From positions 18,742 to 82,741 of the forward strand of contig JARLJO010000017.1 in NCBI GenBank assembly GCA_031291175.1: DNA of 64,000 nucleotides, written 5' to 3'. Both the position numbers and the translations under genes were made by a program. Shown here piece by piece: positions 54,273-64,000 of this stretch. Below the pieces are notes generated by a model, which worked only from the letters and a program-made list of their open reading frames with translations, made no database searches and was not told where the DNA came from. Position 1 is the stretch's first letter. Each line of letters opens with the position of its first letter. The stretch comes from Gammaproteobacteria bacterium (GTDB lineage Bacteria; Pseudomonadota; Gammaproteobacteria; DSM-16500).

Positions 54273-56000
54273 ATGAAACAGTTCCGAAACATCTTCACTT
54301 ATTTAATATGTATCTTACTGCTAATCGTTGCTACTACCAGCCGGGCACAAGACACGGTCTTGCATACTGAAATCAGCGGCATCGCTGAGCCTGCGCTCAA
54401 TAATGCGAAAGAACGATTATCCATCTTACAAGAAGATTATGGCAAGCACCTTACACCCGATACCATCCAGGCTTTTTATAAAGCGGCGCCCCATAACTTA
54501 AAGCAAGCGCTAGAGCCTTTCGGCTATTTCAAAGCAGAGATCCGCACCCGCCTCACTCACCAAGGTGCTGTATGGACTGCACAATTTTTTGTGACTCCAG
54601 GCCAACCACTTCGCATCACCCGCATTAACGTCAAAATCACGGGCCCCGGACAATTTGAACCTGACTTACTCGCGCTGTTAAACCATTTTCCCTTAACGCC
54701 CGGTCAAATATTTCAAGCAGACCTTTATGAAAGCGCTAAAAAAAGCTTATTTCAAACGGCCAATAATCAAGGCTACATTAAAGCGGCGCTAGACAAAAAA
54801 GAAATTCAAATTGACTTAAAACACTATACCGCCGTGATTATTTTACAATTAGACACAGGCCCACGTTATTATTTTGGACCCGTCAGCTTCGAGCAAGATA
54901 GCTTTTCGACTGATTTTTTAGAACGCTTCCAACCTTTTCATACAGGGGATAATTTTTCTAATCAGAAACTATTAAAGTTTCAGCAGAACCTGAACAACAG
55001 CCACTACTTCCAACAAGTTGCAATTAATCCCGACTTGAATCCTGAAGCAAGCTATCAAGTCCCAATCAACGTACTGCTGAAAGCCAACAAATCACAGCAA
55101 TACAATGCCGCTATCGGTTATGGCACCTATACCGGCCCACGTTTAACTTTAGGGGCTAACTTCAAGCACCTGACTAAAACGGGGCATCACATGAATTTCC
55201 AGCTGAAGGTCTCGCCGGTTTTACAAGGCTTAGCAGCACAATATGTCATACCCGGTAAAAATCCACTCACGGATGCGTATACCTTGGGCGCCAATGTACA
55301 AAAGTTTTCGCCCAAAAATGGTTACTCCAATTCAAAAACCCTCTCTTTTGGTTATGCCACCAAAATTCAAGGATGGAAAACCAACAGTACACTTAGCTAT
55401 TTACATGAAAATTATTTCATCGATGGACAAAATTCTTCGCACAATAGCCGATTGTTAATTCCAAGTTTGAGCTTATCGCGTGTTAAAGCCGATGATAAAA
55501 TCTCACCCCGTTTTGGTCATAAGATTAATTTTGTCTTAAGAGGTGCTACTACCAAAATCATCTCTAACACCAGCTTTGTGCAATCTGAGATAAAAGGGAA
55601 ATATCTGTTCAGCCCAACGGCGAATAGCACCGTGGTATTGGGCGGCAATTTTGGTTACACCACTGTTCGCAATATTCGCTCGCTACCATTATCCTTACAA
55701 TTTTTTGCGGGTGGAATGAGCTTGCGAGGTTTTCCTTATACCTACTTTGGCCCTGGGCGATATTTAAAAACAGGCAGTGTCGAATTACGTCATCGCATCG
55801 TAGACAAACTGAGTGGTGCTGTATTTTATGACATTGGTACAGCAGACGATCACATCAATGCTGCCATGGGTCATGGCACAGGTCTTGGTCTTATTTATGA
55901 TTCCGCTATTGGGCCTATTCGCGTCTATAGTGGTTTTGGATATTTAAAAAATAAGCCTCGACATTTCGACTTTGAATTTAGTATAGGGCCGGAATTGTGA
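54273..56000 (+). CDS. tamA: TamA, outer-membrane part of the translocation and assembly module
   Basis: 575 residues: signal peptide (ends SRAQ), three POTRA-like domains over ~30-260, then a BamA-type beta barrel with the RGFPYTYFGPG conserved loop and terminal strand ending GPEL. It helps insert outer-membrane proteins. ATG 54273 is chosen over a TTG 6 bases upstream. tamB overlaps it. Confidence 0.92.
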   Translation: MKQFRNIFTYLICILLLIVATTSRAQDTVLHTEISGIAEPALNNAKERLSILQEDYGKHLTPDTIQAFYKAAPHNLKQALEPFGYFKAEIRTRLTHQGAVWTAQFFVTPGQPLRITRINVKITGPGQFEPDLLALLNHFPLTPGQIFQADLYESAKKSLFQTANNQGYIKAALDKKEIQIDLKHYTAVIILQLDTGPRYYFGPVSFEQDSFSTDFLERFQPFHTGDNFSNQKLLKFQQNLNNSHYFQQVAINPDLNPEASYQVPINVLLKANKSQQYNAAIGYGTYTGPRLTLGANFKHLTKTGHHMNFQLKVSPVLQGLAAQYVIPGKNPLTDAYTLGANVQKFSPKNGYSNSKTLSFGYATKIQGWKTNSTLSYLHENYFIDGQNSSHNSRLLIPSLSLSRVKADDKISPRFGHKINFVLRGATTKIISNTSFVQSEIKGKYLFSPTANSTVVLGGNFGYTTVRNIRSLPLSLQFFAGGMSLRGFPYTYFGPGRYLKTGSVELRHRIVDKLSGAVFYDIGTADDHINAAMGHGTGLGLIYDSAIGPIRVYSGFGYLKNKPRHFDFEFSIGPEL

Positions 56001-58438
56001 TTGGGATTATTATTCGTTATTTATTATTAACGCTTTTTATCTTCGCGCTGACTATTGGTTATTTTTTTACTGAAACCACATCGGGATTGCAGCTAGGCTT
56101 ACAATTTGCGGCGACCTATCTGCCCGGCAAATTGCGCATCGAAAAACTCCAGGGCAAATTACTCTCAGGACTTCATTGCGAGAACATTGCTTATGAAAAT
56201 GATACCACCCACATCACGATAGACTCATTGGATTTCCAGTGGAACCCCATTCAATTGTTAAATCATATCGTTGATATCAAACGGCTCTCTATTAACAACA
56301 TCACGATCAAGACAGCCAGCAACAGCAATCAAAGTGATCCAGCCACCAACTTAAATAGCATCCAACGCATTTTGCGTCATCTTTTAGCGCGAAATGTGGA
56401 GATAACCCACTTAGTGCTTATCCAAAATCAAACTACCGACTTGAATATCCGCTTGCTTCGATTAGAACAAAATGACAACACCAATGCCTTTTTTATCGAT
56501 GGCATTTTGAAAGGTTATCCACTGTATGGCAGTATCAAAGTCAAACTCCAAAAACATGCTATTCAGATTGAAGAAGCAAAACTGCTAATCGCCAATTCCA
56601 AGGTGAATCTCACTGGCAAAGTCGCAGACAATTGGGAGATGCATTGGGATATCAGTCTGCCTGATATCAACAAACTCTACGCGAATGGCCACGGTAATTT
56701 CAGCAGTACCGGCAATATTACCGGTCCACGGTTGACCCCCACGATTCAAGCAACCTTTCAAGGTAATCAAATCGTTTTAGACGCTAACCGCGCGCGCGAA
56801 TTGCGTGGAGAAATCAACGCCACTTTCAAACCCAATACGCCATCCTTTCTCACGCTAAAAGCTCGCGATATCAAATTACAAGACTATCAATTAAAACAAA
56901 TTCAGCTCGGATTTTTTGGAAGCTTGACAGAAAGCAATAATAACTATTTAACAACATTTAATATTGCCATCAACAAGAAAAACTACAGCAACATCACCGT
57001 AGCCATACCCACATCCACCACCTTAGACAACTATAGAACCCAACCCTTAAACATTAAATTAAAATTCAATGCTCCCGACTTAAATGAATTTGCGGTCTAT
57101 GTTCCCAATACGAAAAATCTCGGCGGAAAAATTTTTGGCACACTGGAATTTACTGGTGATCTGGAAAAAATGACCGCGACAGGTGACGTCAACCTGATGA
57201 ATGGCACCATCAATATCCCTAAATTAGGTATTACTTTACGCAACATTCACTTTCACGCTTATGGTACGCAAACAAAATTACTCACCTACAAAGGCGTATT
57301 TGAATCCAATACCGGCTCTGCTGAATTACAAGGCACAACAAATCTTGCTGAGAAAGACTTCCCCACCAATCTCACCTTAGACGGTAAAAACCTGCAAGTG
57401 GCGAACTTGCCGGAATATAAAATATGGGTCAATCCGAATTTAAAAATACAGCTAACAGATCAAACCATTAATATTGGTGGCAGCCTTACCATACCCACCG
57501 CAAAAATTTCTCCAAAAGATTTTCGAACGACTGTCTCGCTACCTTCTGATGTCGTCTTTGTCGGTCAGAAAAAAACAAACCCTTCCGCACTCTTGGCTCT
57601 CGCGCCCACTATGCAAGTTGCCATCAGCTTAGGTGATGATGTGCTTATCCATTATCAAGATCTTGACACGACCTTACGCGGCAGTTTAGTTATCATAAAA
57701 CATCCTAATAGCCTGGTCACAGCAAGCGGCTCACTCTACACTTTGAATGGAACTTATCAGGCTTACGGACAAACCCTCAAGATTCAGGAAGGACGCTTGA
57801 TTTATACCGGTGGCATGCTAGCCAATCCTGGCTTAAACATTAAAGCCGTTCGCCAAATTAAAACCGTCTTAGCCAACAGCATCAACAATAGCTTTGGCCA
57901 ATCTTCGCAAAATTTTTATGGTGGATCACAATTAGTAACCGTTGGCGTGCAAATTCTTGGAACCTTTGATACACCGGTGATTACCTTGTTTTCAGATCCT
58001 TCTGACTTGACCCAATCTAACATTTTATCTTATCTCGTTTTAGGCACGCCGGAACCGACCACTGGCAACCAAAAAAACACACTGCTCAGTGCGGCTTCCG
58101 CACTTAACTTAGCAGGGAAAGGCCCCTCACCTTTAACCAATATCACCAAACAACTGCAAGATCGTTTGGGTCTCAGTGAACTCAATGTAGAATCCGTGCA
58201 ATCCTTTAATCCTACTTTGAATCAAAACAATGGTGGCACGGTGGATAATACTTCCTTGGTTTTAGGTAAAGAAATTGCACATAATCTCTATATTCACTCT
58301 AGTGTTAGTCTATTTGCTTCACCTCCCGTTTATATTTTTAACGTGCAATACAAATTCAGCAAGCACTGGTCTATACAATCAGAAACGAGTACGATAGATA
58401 CTGGTGCTGACTTGTTATATAGCATAGAAAGAGAGTAA
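55997..58438 (+). CDS. tamB: TamB, inner-membrane AsmA-like part of the module
   Basis: 813 residues, shorter than the ~1260 of E. coli TamB but with the full C-terminal DUF490 domain (SDPSDLTQSNILSYLVLG, LNVESVQSFNPT). An N-terminal membrane helix is followed by long beta-helical repeats. It starts at a GTG that overlaps the tamA stop (GTGA). It bridges the periplasm and may also carry lipids outward. Confidence 0.9.
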   Translation: MIGIIIRYLLLTLFIFALTIGYFFTETTSGLQLGLQFAATYLPGKLRIEKLQGKLLSGLHCENIAYENDTTHITIDSLDFQWNPIQLLNHIVDIKRLSINNITIKTASNSNQSDPATNLNSIQRILRHLLARNVEITHLVLIQNQTTDLNIRLLRLEQNDNTNAFFIDGILKGYPLYGSIKVKLQKHAIQIEEAKLLIANSKVNLTGKVADNWEMHWDISLPDINKLYANGHGNFSSTGNITGPRLTPTIQATFQGNQIVLDANRARELRGEINATFKPNTPSFLTLKARDIKLQDYQLKQIQLGFFGSLTESNNNYLTTFNIAINKKNYSNITVAIPTSTTLDNYRTQPLNIKLKFNAPDLNEFAVYVPNTKNLGGKIFGTLEFTGDLEKMTATGDVNLMNGTINIPKLGITLRNIHFHAYGTQTKLLTYKGVFESNTGSAELQGTTNLAEKDFPTNLTLDGKNLQVANLPEYKIWVNPNLKIQLTDQTINIGGSLTIPTAKISPKDFRTTVSLPSDVVFVGQKKTNPSALLALAPTMQVAISLGDDVLIHYQDLDTTLRGSLVIIKHPNSLVTASGSLYTLNGTYQAYGQTLKIQEGRLIYTGGMLANPGLNIKAVRQIKTVLANSINNSFGQSSQNFYGGSQLVTVGVQILGTFDTPVITLFSDPSDLTQSNILSYLVLGTPEPTTGNQKNTLLSAASALNLAGKGPSPLTNITKQLQDRLGLSELNVESVQSFNPTLNQNNGGTVDNTSLVLGKEIAHNLYIHSSVSLFASPPVYIFNVQYKFSKHWSIQSETSTIDTGADLLYSIERE

Positions 58439-58605
58439 AATTTTTTATATTCATGTTCTTATCCCGGTTTGAATGAGAACAAAAATGTACGCTACAAATA
58501 AATAACAACTGCAGTATTGAGTGACTTGCAAAGCACATTCAAACTGCCGCTCAATCTTTCCCTACGGGGAGGACATCAATGGATATTCAATTCAGGAGGA
58601 AGTTC

Positions 58606-59115
58606 ATGACACCTTTTAAAAAATCGCTTATTTTGCTGGCTTGTCTTAGTGCCTACTTTAGCCCTACGGCATTCGCGGTCACCGTCAGTAACAATGCCTC
58701 ATCCGCTCAAGTTGAAAAACAAGGCCCAGCCGCCGCTCCCGCTGCAACCCCAGCAGACACGCAACCCATGTCACCTGCGGATGCCGCCAATCCAAACTTG
58801 TCACCTACTGGTGGCGAAGCACCCACCGTTACAAGCCCTGCCATGAACGAGCCTTCCGTTGTGAGCCCCTCTCATGCCGCAACACCAGCCAAAGGCAATG
58901 TACAAGGTGGCGCGCCTCAAGGATTAATCGAACCGTCGCCAGAAGGTAAAGGCACACCAGTCAGCCCACAAGGAATGCCGGGGGCGTCACAAGGCATGCC
59001 AACTGCTCCTCCAGGTGTACAAGGTGGACCGCAAGGCATGCAAGCACCACCACAAGGGATGCAAGGCGCACCGCAGGGTATGCAAGCACCACCACAAGGC
59101 GTGCCTAACCAGTAA
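58606..59115 (+). CDS. Exported Pro/Gln-rich repeat protein
   Basis: 169 residues: signal peptide ending TAFA, then Ala/Pro-rich sequence and a tail of PQGM repeats (about 9 PQG units from ~125). No family known. Two starts each have a good ribosome site: 58579 with GGGGAGGACATCA and 58606 with AGGAGG 6 bases before. The second gives the standard signal peptide and is used here. Confidence 0.65.
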   Translation: MTPFKKSLILLACLSAYFSPTAFAVTVSNNASSAQVEKQGPAAAPAATPADTQPMSPADAANPNLSPTGGEAPTVTSPAMNEPSVVSPSHAATPAKGNVQGGAPQGLIEPSPEGKGTPVSPQGMPGASQGMPTAPPGVQGGPQGMQAPPQGMQGAPQGMQAPPQGVPNQ

Positions 59116-59137
59116 AAAATAAAAAACTTCAGCTTAT

Positions 59138-59159
59138 TCGCCCCCAGTATTGGGGGCGA
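59138..59159. terminator. GC-rich hairpin between exported-protein gene and nth
   Basis: TCGCCCCCA / TGGGGGCGA arms around a GTAT loop, 23 bases after the stop. Followed by TATCATTT, a weak T run. Confidence 0.6.
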
Positions 59160-59270
59160 TATCATTTATCTCACTGACGCGCTTTTTAGAAAAATGCAGG
59201 ATTAATCTCAAGACAATCGACTAGAATATATTATACTATCGGCCAATGACTCCATTTCCCCCACAATTCC

Positions 59271-59909
59271 ATGAATAAACATAAAATTGAAGAAATCTTT
59301 GCCCGATTTCAAAAAGCCTCTGAGAAACCCACGACAGAGCTTATCTATCATTCTCCATTTGAATTATTGATTGCAGTGATTCTCTCAGCGCAAGCAACCG
59401 ACGTTTCAGTCAATAAAGCGACGGCTCTCTTATACAAAGTTGCCAACACCCCCGAAAAAATTTTAAGCCTGGGAGAAGCAGGCCTAAAGCGCTACGTTAA
59501 AACCATCGGTCTTTTCAATAGTAAAAGCGCCAACATTATTAAAACTTGCCAATTGCTTATTGATAAACATCACTCTCAAGTTCCCGAAGACAGAGCCGCA
59601 TTAGAAGAACTGCCAGGCGTAGGACGAAAGACCGCGAATGTCATTTTAAACACCTGTTTTGGGCAACCTGTTATCGCTGTCGACACACATATTTTTCGAG
59701 TAGCAAATCGCATCGGGCTTGCGAAAGGAAAAACGCCATTGGCGGTAGAGCTTCAATTAATGAAAGTGATTCCTAAAAAATATTTGCATGATGCGCATCA
59801 CTGGCTAATTTTACATGGACGCTATACTTGTGTGGCCAGAAAACCGCATTGTCCAAATTGCTTAATAAAAGATTTATGTGAATATCCAGATAAAACGGTG
59901 ACAGATTAG
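59271..59909 (+). CDS. nth: Endonuclease III
   Basis: 212 residues. Helix-hairpin-helix LPGVGRKTANVIL with the catalytic Lys, the catalytic Asp in AVDTHIFRVANR, and the C-terminal iron-sulfur motif CVARKPHCPNCLIKDLC (C-x6-C-x2-C-x5-C). It removes oxidised pyrimidines from DNA. The next gene begins on the base after the stop. Confidence 0.97.
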   Translation: MNKHKIEEIFARFQKASEKPTTELIYHSPFELLIAVILSAQATDVSVNKATALLYKVANTPEKILSLGEAGLKRYVKTIGLFNSKSANIIKTCQLLIDKHHSQVPEDRAALEELPGVGRKTANVILNTCFGQPVIAVDTHIFRVANRIGLAKGKTPLAVELQLMKVIPKKYLHDAHHWLILHGRYTCVARKPHCPNCLIKDLCEYPDKTVTD

Positions 59910-60317
59910 ATGACAACAGAACGCGATGAATTACGAAAAGTGTTTTTTGAAGCATGGCGCAAGTATCAACTGCGATCACCAATAGAACCGCTCGAATCTC
60001 AGTTGATTAATATTATTTTGCTACATCCTGAATATCATGCCTTGCTGAGTCAACCTGACAACTTGCAGGTTGAAAATTTTAACGAAACCAATCCTTTCTT
60101 ACACATGAGCTTGCATCTTGCGATACGCGAGCAAGTGGCTACCAACCGCCCTCCAGGCATTCAACAAATTCATCAACATCTTTGTGAACAATTCAATGAT
60201 GTGCATAATGCTGAACATCACATGATGGAGTGTCTTGCAGATATTCTTTGGCATGCACAACAAAGCGGCAAAATGCCGGATGAACAAGTGTATTTGGAAC
60301 GACTAAAAAAGCTGTGA
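59910..60317 (+). CDS. DUF1841 protein
   Basis: 135 residues. HPEYHALL, ETNPFLHMSLHLAIREQV and HHMMECLADILWHAQ are family landmarks. Function unknown. It often follows nth in gammaproteobacteria. It abuts the nth stop with no gap. Confidence 0.88.
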   Translation: MTTERDELRKVFFEAWRKYQLRSPIEPLESQLINIILLHPEYHALLSQPDNLQVENFNETNPFLHMSLHLAIREQVATNRPPGIQQIHQHLCEQFNDVHNAEHHMMECLADILWHAQQSGKMPDEQVYLERLKKL

Positions 60318-60331
60318 AAAAATGACTGGGC

Positions 60332-60375
60332 CCTACCCACCACCTACGTCCCGCGGCTTGTCCGCGGGATCCAGA
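60332..60375. repeat. Short GC-rich palindromic repeat, family C, copy 1
   Basis: CCTACCCACCACCTACGTCC leads into a CCCGCGG / CCGCGGG hairpin around CTTGT. The lead-in recurs at 63870-63890 before the tandem array. Both copies directly follow a gene stop. Confidence 0.65.
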
Positions 60376-60448
60376 GCTGGCCATAAATAGCCTTATTAAG
60401 ATGCGTAGATACACAGGGTTGAGCGCTTTTCGCGAAACCCAACAACAA

Positions 60449-62059
60449 TTAGAAATAGATATCAAACTGCGCCGTCACAATATAATCCGGCTTACCCATG
60501 CCTGTGATAGGTGCTGTAACTGCCGCCCCTGTCCCAGTCGCATAATCACCACCTGCATAATTCATATCTTTACGAAACTCTAAACTTTGCAAAGTGTCTT
60601 TCCAAACCGATGTATTAAACACCATACTATAACGCTGTGCCGCCAATCCCAAAGCCAACGCATCTTTACTTCTGCCATAACCCAACGCAATCGTGCTAGG
60701 TTTTTCATAAATAGGAAAAGTATAAGCCGCTTCCAAATTCAAAGCTTGTGGTCTTGCGCCATGCGTATTAAAGGTCAAATCATTTTCGCTGAATGAACCA
60801 AATGCACTGACGTATTCTGCTAACAAGTCAATTGACTCACCAATACTAAAGACACCGCGCAAATCAAATGCCGCCACACGATGTGCAATGCGTTCATTAC
60901 CAAAACCATTATTCGCACCAAAACCACCAAAATTCGGCGGAGAATAACCGTTAATTTGCATCCCCAGCGAATCAGCCAGGTTAGCAATCACGCCACCACC
61001 AAAATCTCCGCTGTATCTACCATAAGCATAACGATAGCCAAGGTTGATACCGCCGTTATTTAAACGACTGGCAGAACCCACATGAGTATCACCATTAAAG
61101 AAATAAGTTGATCCATACAAAGCATTTTTGCCTTGTTGCTGATAACCGACCAATATCGCTCTCTCTTTCATGCGTCCCAAAATTTTGGTCAACGGATCAC
61201 TGATCATGTTAGTGCTGTAGGTACCAAAAGGAACATACATCTGACCCAACGTGCCGTAGAAAGGTGATTCTTGATAATTACCAATAACGATGAATGCCTT
61301 GCTAATGAAAACACGTGAGTTCAACGCACGCGCATTATTATTCAAAGAACCTTCTGTTGTGCCAACGTTGTTATCGTATGCAAACGATAATAAAGCCGAT
61401 GTCCATGGACTTGGCCCTAAAATATAGCCATCTAACGCCGCGGTTGATACATCAATACCACTTTTATCAGCGCCTTGACCCGGTGCTTGATAAAAAGCCT
61501 GCCCTTCCACAATACCGCTCAAGAGCAAATGTGCGTGATCTTCTTCAATCGGACGACCCATGGCGACTAAGCGCTCACGAATGGCTTTGCGCATATTTAA
61601 TAAGGTCACATCTTCATTAATGTTCGGGCTATTAATGATCAAGTTCATCCCGGAGTATAACAACGGAATGCCGATATAAGGACCAGTCGAGACAAAAGAT
61701 TGCCCAGGAACGTCGATATCCATTGGGAAAGATTGTGGTCCATTGATGTAAAGCGCTTGACGTTGTGATCCTGTTGTCGCGGGATCAGTCACGTTCACTG
61801 ACTCCATTGACTGCGTTGGAATATCACCAGACTGTGCACCGGCATTTTTCCCCGCCACTGTCTTTTGTTTTTTAGAAACAATGTGATAAGAATGATGCTT
61901 CAATAAATGCACGCTTTTTTCTTCTGCGTGTGCTGTTGTAATTGTTTCGTGTAAATTAGTTGTAGCAGTTTGACTCTCTGTTGTTTCCGCTTGTACCGGT
62001 ATTGATAGTATATTCAGTAAACATAGAGCAAGTGCCCATGGTTTTAATTGTTTTATCAT
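60449..62059 (-). CDS. lbtU: LbtU-family outer-membrane siderophore porin
   Basis: 536 residues from ATG 62059. Signal peptide ending PVQA, a ~60-residue charged linker, then a beta barrel ending in an aromatic residue (DIYF). The layout and the GQMYVPFGTYSTNM and NYAGGDYATG segments match Legionella LbtU, a TonB-independent receptor for legiobactin. Ligand not shown here; other porins of the DUF3573 group are possible. Confidence 0.8.
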   Translation of the reverse strand: MIKQLKPWALALCLLNILSIPVQAETTESQTATTNLHETITTAHAEEKSVHLLKHHSYHIVSKKQKTVAGKNAGAQSGDIPTQSMESVNVTDPATTGSQRQALYINGPQSFPMDIDVPGQSFVSTGPYIGIPLLYSGMNLIINSPNINEDVTLLNMRKAIRERLVAMGRPIEEDHAHLLLSGIVEGQAFYQAPGQGADKSGIDVSTAALDGYILGPSPWTSALLSFAYDNNVGTTEGSLNNNARALNSRVFISKAFIVIGNYQESPFYGTLGQMYVPFGTYSTNMISDPLTKILGRMKERAILVGYQQQGKNALYGSTYFFNGDTHVGSASRLNNGGINLGYRYAYGRYSGDFGGGVIANLADSLGMQINGYSPPNFGGFGANNGFGNERIAHRVAAFDLRGVFSIGESIDLLAEYVSAFGSFSENDLTFNTHGARPQALNLEAAYTFPIYEKPSTIALGYGRSKDALALGLAAQRYSMVFNTSVWKDTLQSLEFRKDMNYAGGDYATGTGAAVTAPITGMGKPDYIVTAQFDIYF

Positions 62060-62334
62060 GGAACTTTTTTTCCCTATCCAAAAATGAAAGCCGTTCACGG
62101 TATCAAAATTCAACTGGCACCTCAAGGGAAAAACTTGTCAGAAAAATCATTCCAATGCAGTCGTGGCGCGCTTTTGCAAGCCACGAGTCATTTCTCGCCT
62201 ATCAAAATAAACACGTTAGACAACGCTAACCTCATCACAGTAAAAACTTTTTTGTCCCGCATAAAGAATTGCGAATGCCACATGCTATCCGCTACACTGA
62301 GTCACTTTTCACAACTAAAAAAAATGTGACTCTC

Positions 62335-63840
62335 ATGAAATTGAATAGACTTTTTACAGCTGGTTTTCGCGGCGATTTGTTAGCTCTTTTCGCTGGCGCA
62401 CTTTTAACACTGGCATTTGCACCCTTTGCTATTTCCCCTTTAGCCATTGTCGCCCCCGCTCTACTCTTAGGGCTCTGGTTAAAAGTCAGCCCCAAACGCG
62501 CTTTTTTTCGCGGATTTTTATTTGGCTTAGGTTTATTTTGCACAGGCGTTTATTGGGTTTTTACTAGTATTCACACTTATGGTGATGCCTCTGTCTTGCT
62601 GTCTGTGATTATCACTGCCGGATTTATGCTAACACTCGCGTTATTTCCAGCGTTGAATGGCTATCTCTTTACCTCTTGCTTCCCGAAAAACAATGCATTC
62701 AAAACACTGTGTGCGTTTCCCGCGCTTTGGGTTTTATTTGAATGGGCAAGAAGCTGGGCACTCACAGGCTTTCCCTGGTTATTCTTAGGCTACAGCCAAG
62801 TACACACACCGCTCAAAGGTTATGCACCACTCCTCAGCGTCTATGGCGTTTCTCTAGCCGTGACGCTCACTAGCAGCCTATTGGTCTATGCTTATTCTGA
62901 ACGCCGTCATCGCACCAAAGCCTACAAAAGCTTAATCGCCATTATGATAATTTGGGTCATTGGCGGCATAAGCAGCTTCATCCCATGGACAAAAACCACC
63001 GGCGCTCCTGTTAAAGTGAGCTTAGTCCAAGGCAACATTCCGCAATCCCTCAAATGGACAGATGAAGAACTGCAACCCACACTCGATCGTTACGAATCGA
63101 TGACAGCCGCGCATTGGGACAGTCAAATTATTATCTGGCCTGAAGGTGCGGTTCCCGTACCGTTGCAAGAAGCAGAAGAATTTATTCAAAAAATGTCCGA
63201 CGCTGCGAAAGTGCATAAAGATACCGTGGTTATTGGCATTCCAATTAAGGCCGTTGAAATCAAAGGTTACTACAATGCCATCGTTGCAACCGGTACAGGA
63301 CAAGGCGTTTATCTCAAACGACGCTTAGTGCCATTCGGAGAGTTCCTGCCATTTAAACCACTCCTGACCCGATTATTAGATAGCCTGCAAATACCGATGT
63401 CGGACTTTATTGATGGGCCGCATGTGCCACAAGCGATCACAGCTGCTGGCCTTAAAATGCTCGCTTTAGTTTGTTATGAAGTCGCTTATCCGGAACTGGC
63501 CATGAGCCGCGATGCGGACATTGGCGCACTCTTGACCGTCAGTAATGATGGCTGGTTTGGCCGCTCCATAGCTCAAGCACAACATCTGCAAATTTCACAA
63601 ATGCGCGCCATCGAGATGCGTCGCCCGCTCTTATTTGTCGGCAATACGGGTATCACCGCGATTATTAATGCCTACGGCAATATCCAATCTCAAATTGCGC
63701 CTTTCGAAACCCTAGTATTAACAGACACCGTCCAAGCTCGTACTGGCAAAACACCGTGGCAAATGGCGGCGATGGATCCTATCTTATTGATTTGCTTATT
63801 CATGATATTGATTGCTCTCAGAATGCGCAAAACGAATTAA
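62335..63840 (+). CDS. lnt: Apolipoprotein N-acyltransferase
   Basis: 501 residues from ATG 62335. About seven membrane helices, then a periplasmic nitrilase domain with the triad Glu in WPEGAVPVP, Lys in LKRRLVPFGEFLPF and Cys in LVCYEVAYPE. It adds the third acyl chain to lipoproteins. A longer frame to 62269 begins in the promoter of the divergent porin. Confidence 0.95.
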   Translation: MKLNRLFTAGFRGDLLALFAGALLTLAFAPFAISPLAIVAPALLLGLWLKVSPKRAFFRGFLFGLGLFCTGVYWVFTSIHTYGDASVLLSVIITAGFMLTLALFPALNGYLFTSCFPKNNAFKTLCAFPALWVLFEWARSWALTGFPWLFLGYSQVHTPLKGYAPLLSVYGVSLAVTLTSSLLVYAYSERRHRTKAYKSLIAIMIIWVIGGISSFIPWTKTTGAPVKVSLVQGNIPQSLKWTDEELQPTLDRYESMTAAHWDSQIIIWPEGAVPVPLQEAEEFIQKMSDAAKVHKDTVVIGIPIKAVEIKGYYNAIVATGTGQGVYLKRRLVPFGEFLPFKPLLTRLLDSLQIPMSDFIDGPHVPQAITAAGLKMLALVCYEVAYPELAMSRDADIGALLTVSNDGWFGRSIAQAQHLQISQMRAIEMRRPLLFVGNTGITAIINAYGNIQSQIAPFETLVLTDTVQARTGKTPWQMAAMDPILLICLFMILIALRMRKTN

Positions 63841-63869
63841 TGTATGGGGCGACCCGGGTCATCGCCAAT

Positions 63870-64000
63870 CCCACCCACCGCCTACGTCCCGACTCCGCTC
63901 GCTCTACGTCCCGACCCCGCCCGCTCTACGTCCCGACCCCGCCCGCTCTACGTCCCGACCCCGCCCGCTCTACGTCCCGACCCCGCCCGCTCTACGTCCC
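63870..64000. repeat. 22-bp tandem repeat running off the window end
   Basis: Units start at 63882, 63904, 63926, 63948, 63970 and 63992. The consensus is CTACGTCCCGACCCCGCCCG plus CT; the first unit has two substitutions. It directly follows the lnt stop, is very GC-rich against its surroundings, and continues past base 64000. Confidence 0.92.

Overview
The window reads as chromosome of a gammaproteobacterium of the Legionella/Coxiella kind (order Legionellales). This rests on the mix of housekeeping and lineage-typical genes: an LbtU-type siderophore porin, a DedA/PAP2/LssY fusion, a zinc phospholipase-C-like secreted protein and a bufferin (BufABC) operon. It also rests on several proteins that look made for a eukaryotic host: a C-terminal CAAX box, NLS-like basic clusters, a eukaryotic-type kinase remnant and a phospholipase-D-like protein. 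The species was not identified.

Layout. 1-3582: a plus-strand operon for GDP-heptose / deoxy-sugar synthesis (nucleotidyltransferase, GmhA-like isomerase, GmhB-like phosphatase, transaldolase, Gmd). 3583-6311: a repeat-rich patch around a tandem-repeat protein ending in CIIM. 6312-8684: manC plus a family 2 glycosyltransferase, minus strand. 8778-18732: ComEA-like protein, the conserved dacA-ybeD-lipB-lipA block, the DedA/PAP2 fusion, SohB, a PLC-like protein, YciI, Nudix and a small exported protein. 18733-19386: a duplicated repeat block. 19387-24000: LysE exporter, YqjD-like and BON proteins, a second YciI, GNAT, a coiled-coil protein, a composite repeat and YjdM. 24254-27640: FkbM methyltransferase, the Fic-type mobile mystery protein pair A/B, and a methyltransferase flanked by two decayed transposase ends. 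27699-30265: tRNA-Glu, tRNA-Ala, a disordered protein and gltX. 30330-36810: YqhA, a kinase remnant, two divergent paralogous effector-like proteins and a PLD-like protein. 36965-41175: YciA, alcohol dehydrogenase, NhaP-type antiporter, HdeD. 41237-45512: a seven-gene minus-strand operon joining the bufferin genes to YceI, cytochrome b561 and a PEBP protein. 45692-51454: type III polyketide synthase and methyltransferase, divergent from an EmrAB pump and a PhzF-like protein. 51518-63840: histone-H1-like protein, small exported proteins, amidohydrolase, NylC-like peptidase, TamA/TamB, Nth, DUF1841, LbtU porin and Lnt. The window ends inside a 22-bp tandem repeat.

Genes that probably work together are the surface-sugar genes (both ends of 1-8684), the lipoate pair lipB/lipA, the bufferin/YceI/b561 operon, the polyketide/EmrAB locus and TamA/TamB. 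Two families of short palindromic repeats (called A and B here) recur between genes, mostly beside the effector-like and sugar genes. They mark this as a plastic part of the genome. All assignments come from reading the sequence; no database search was run.
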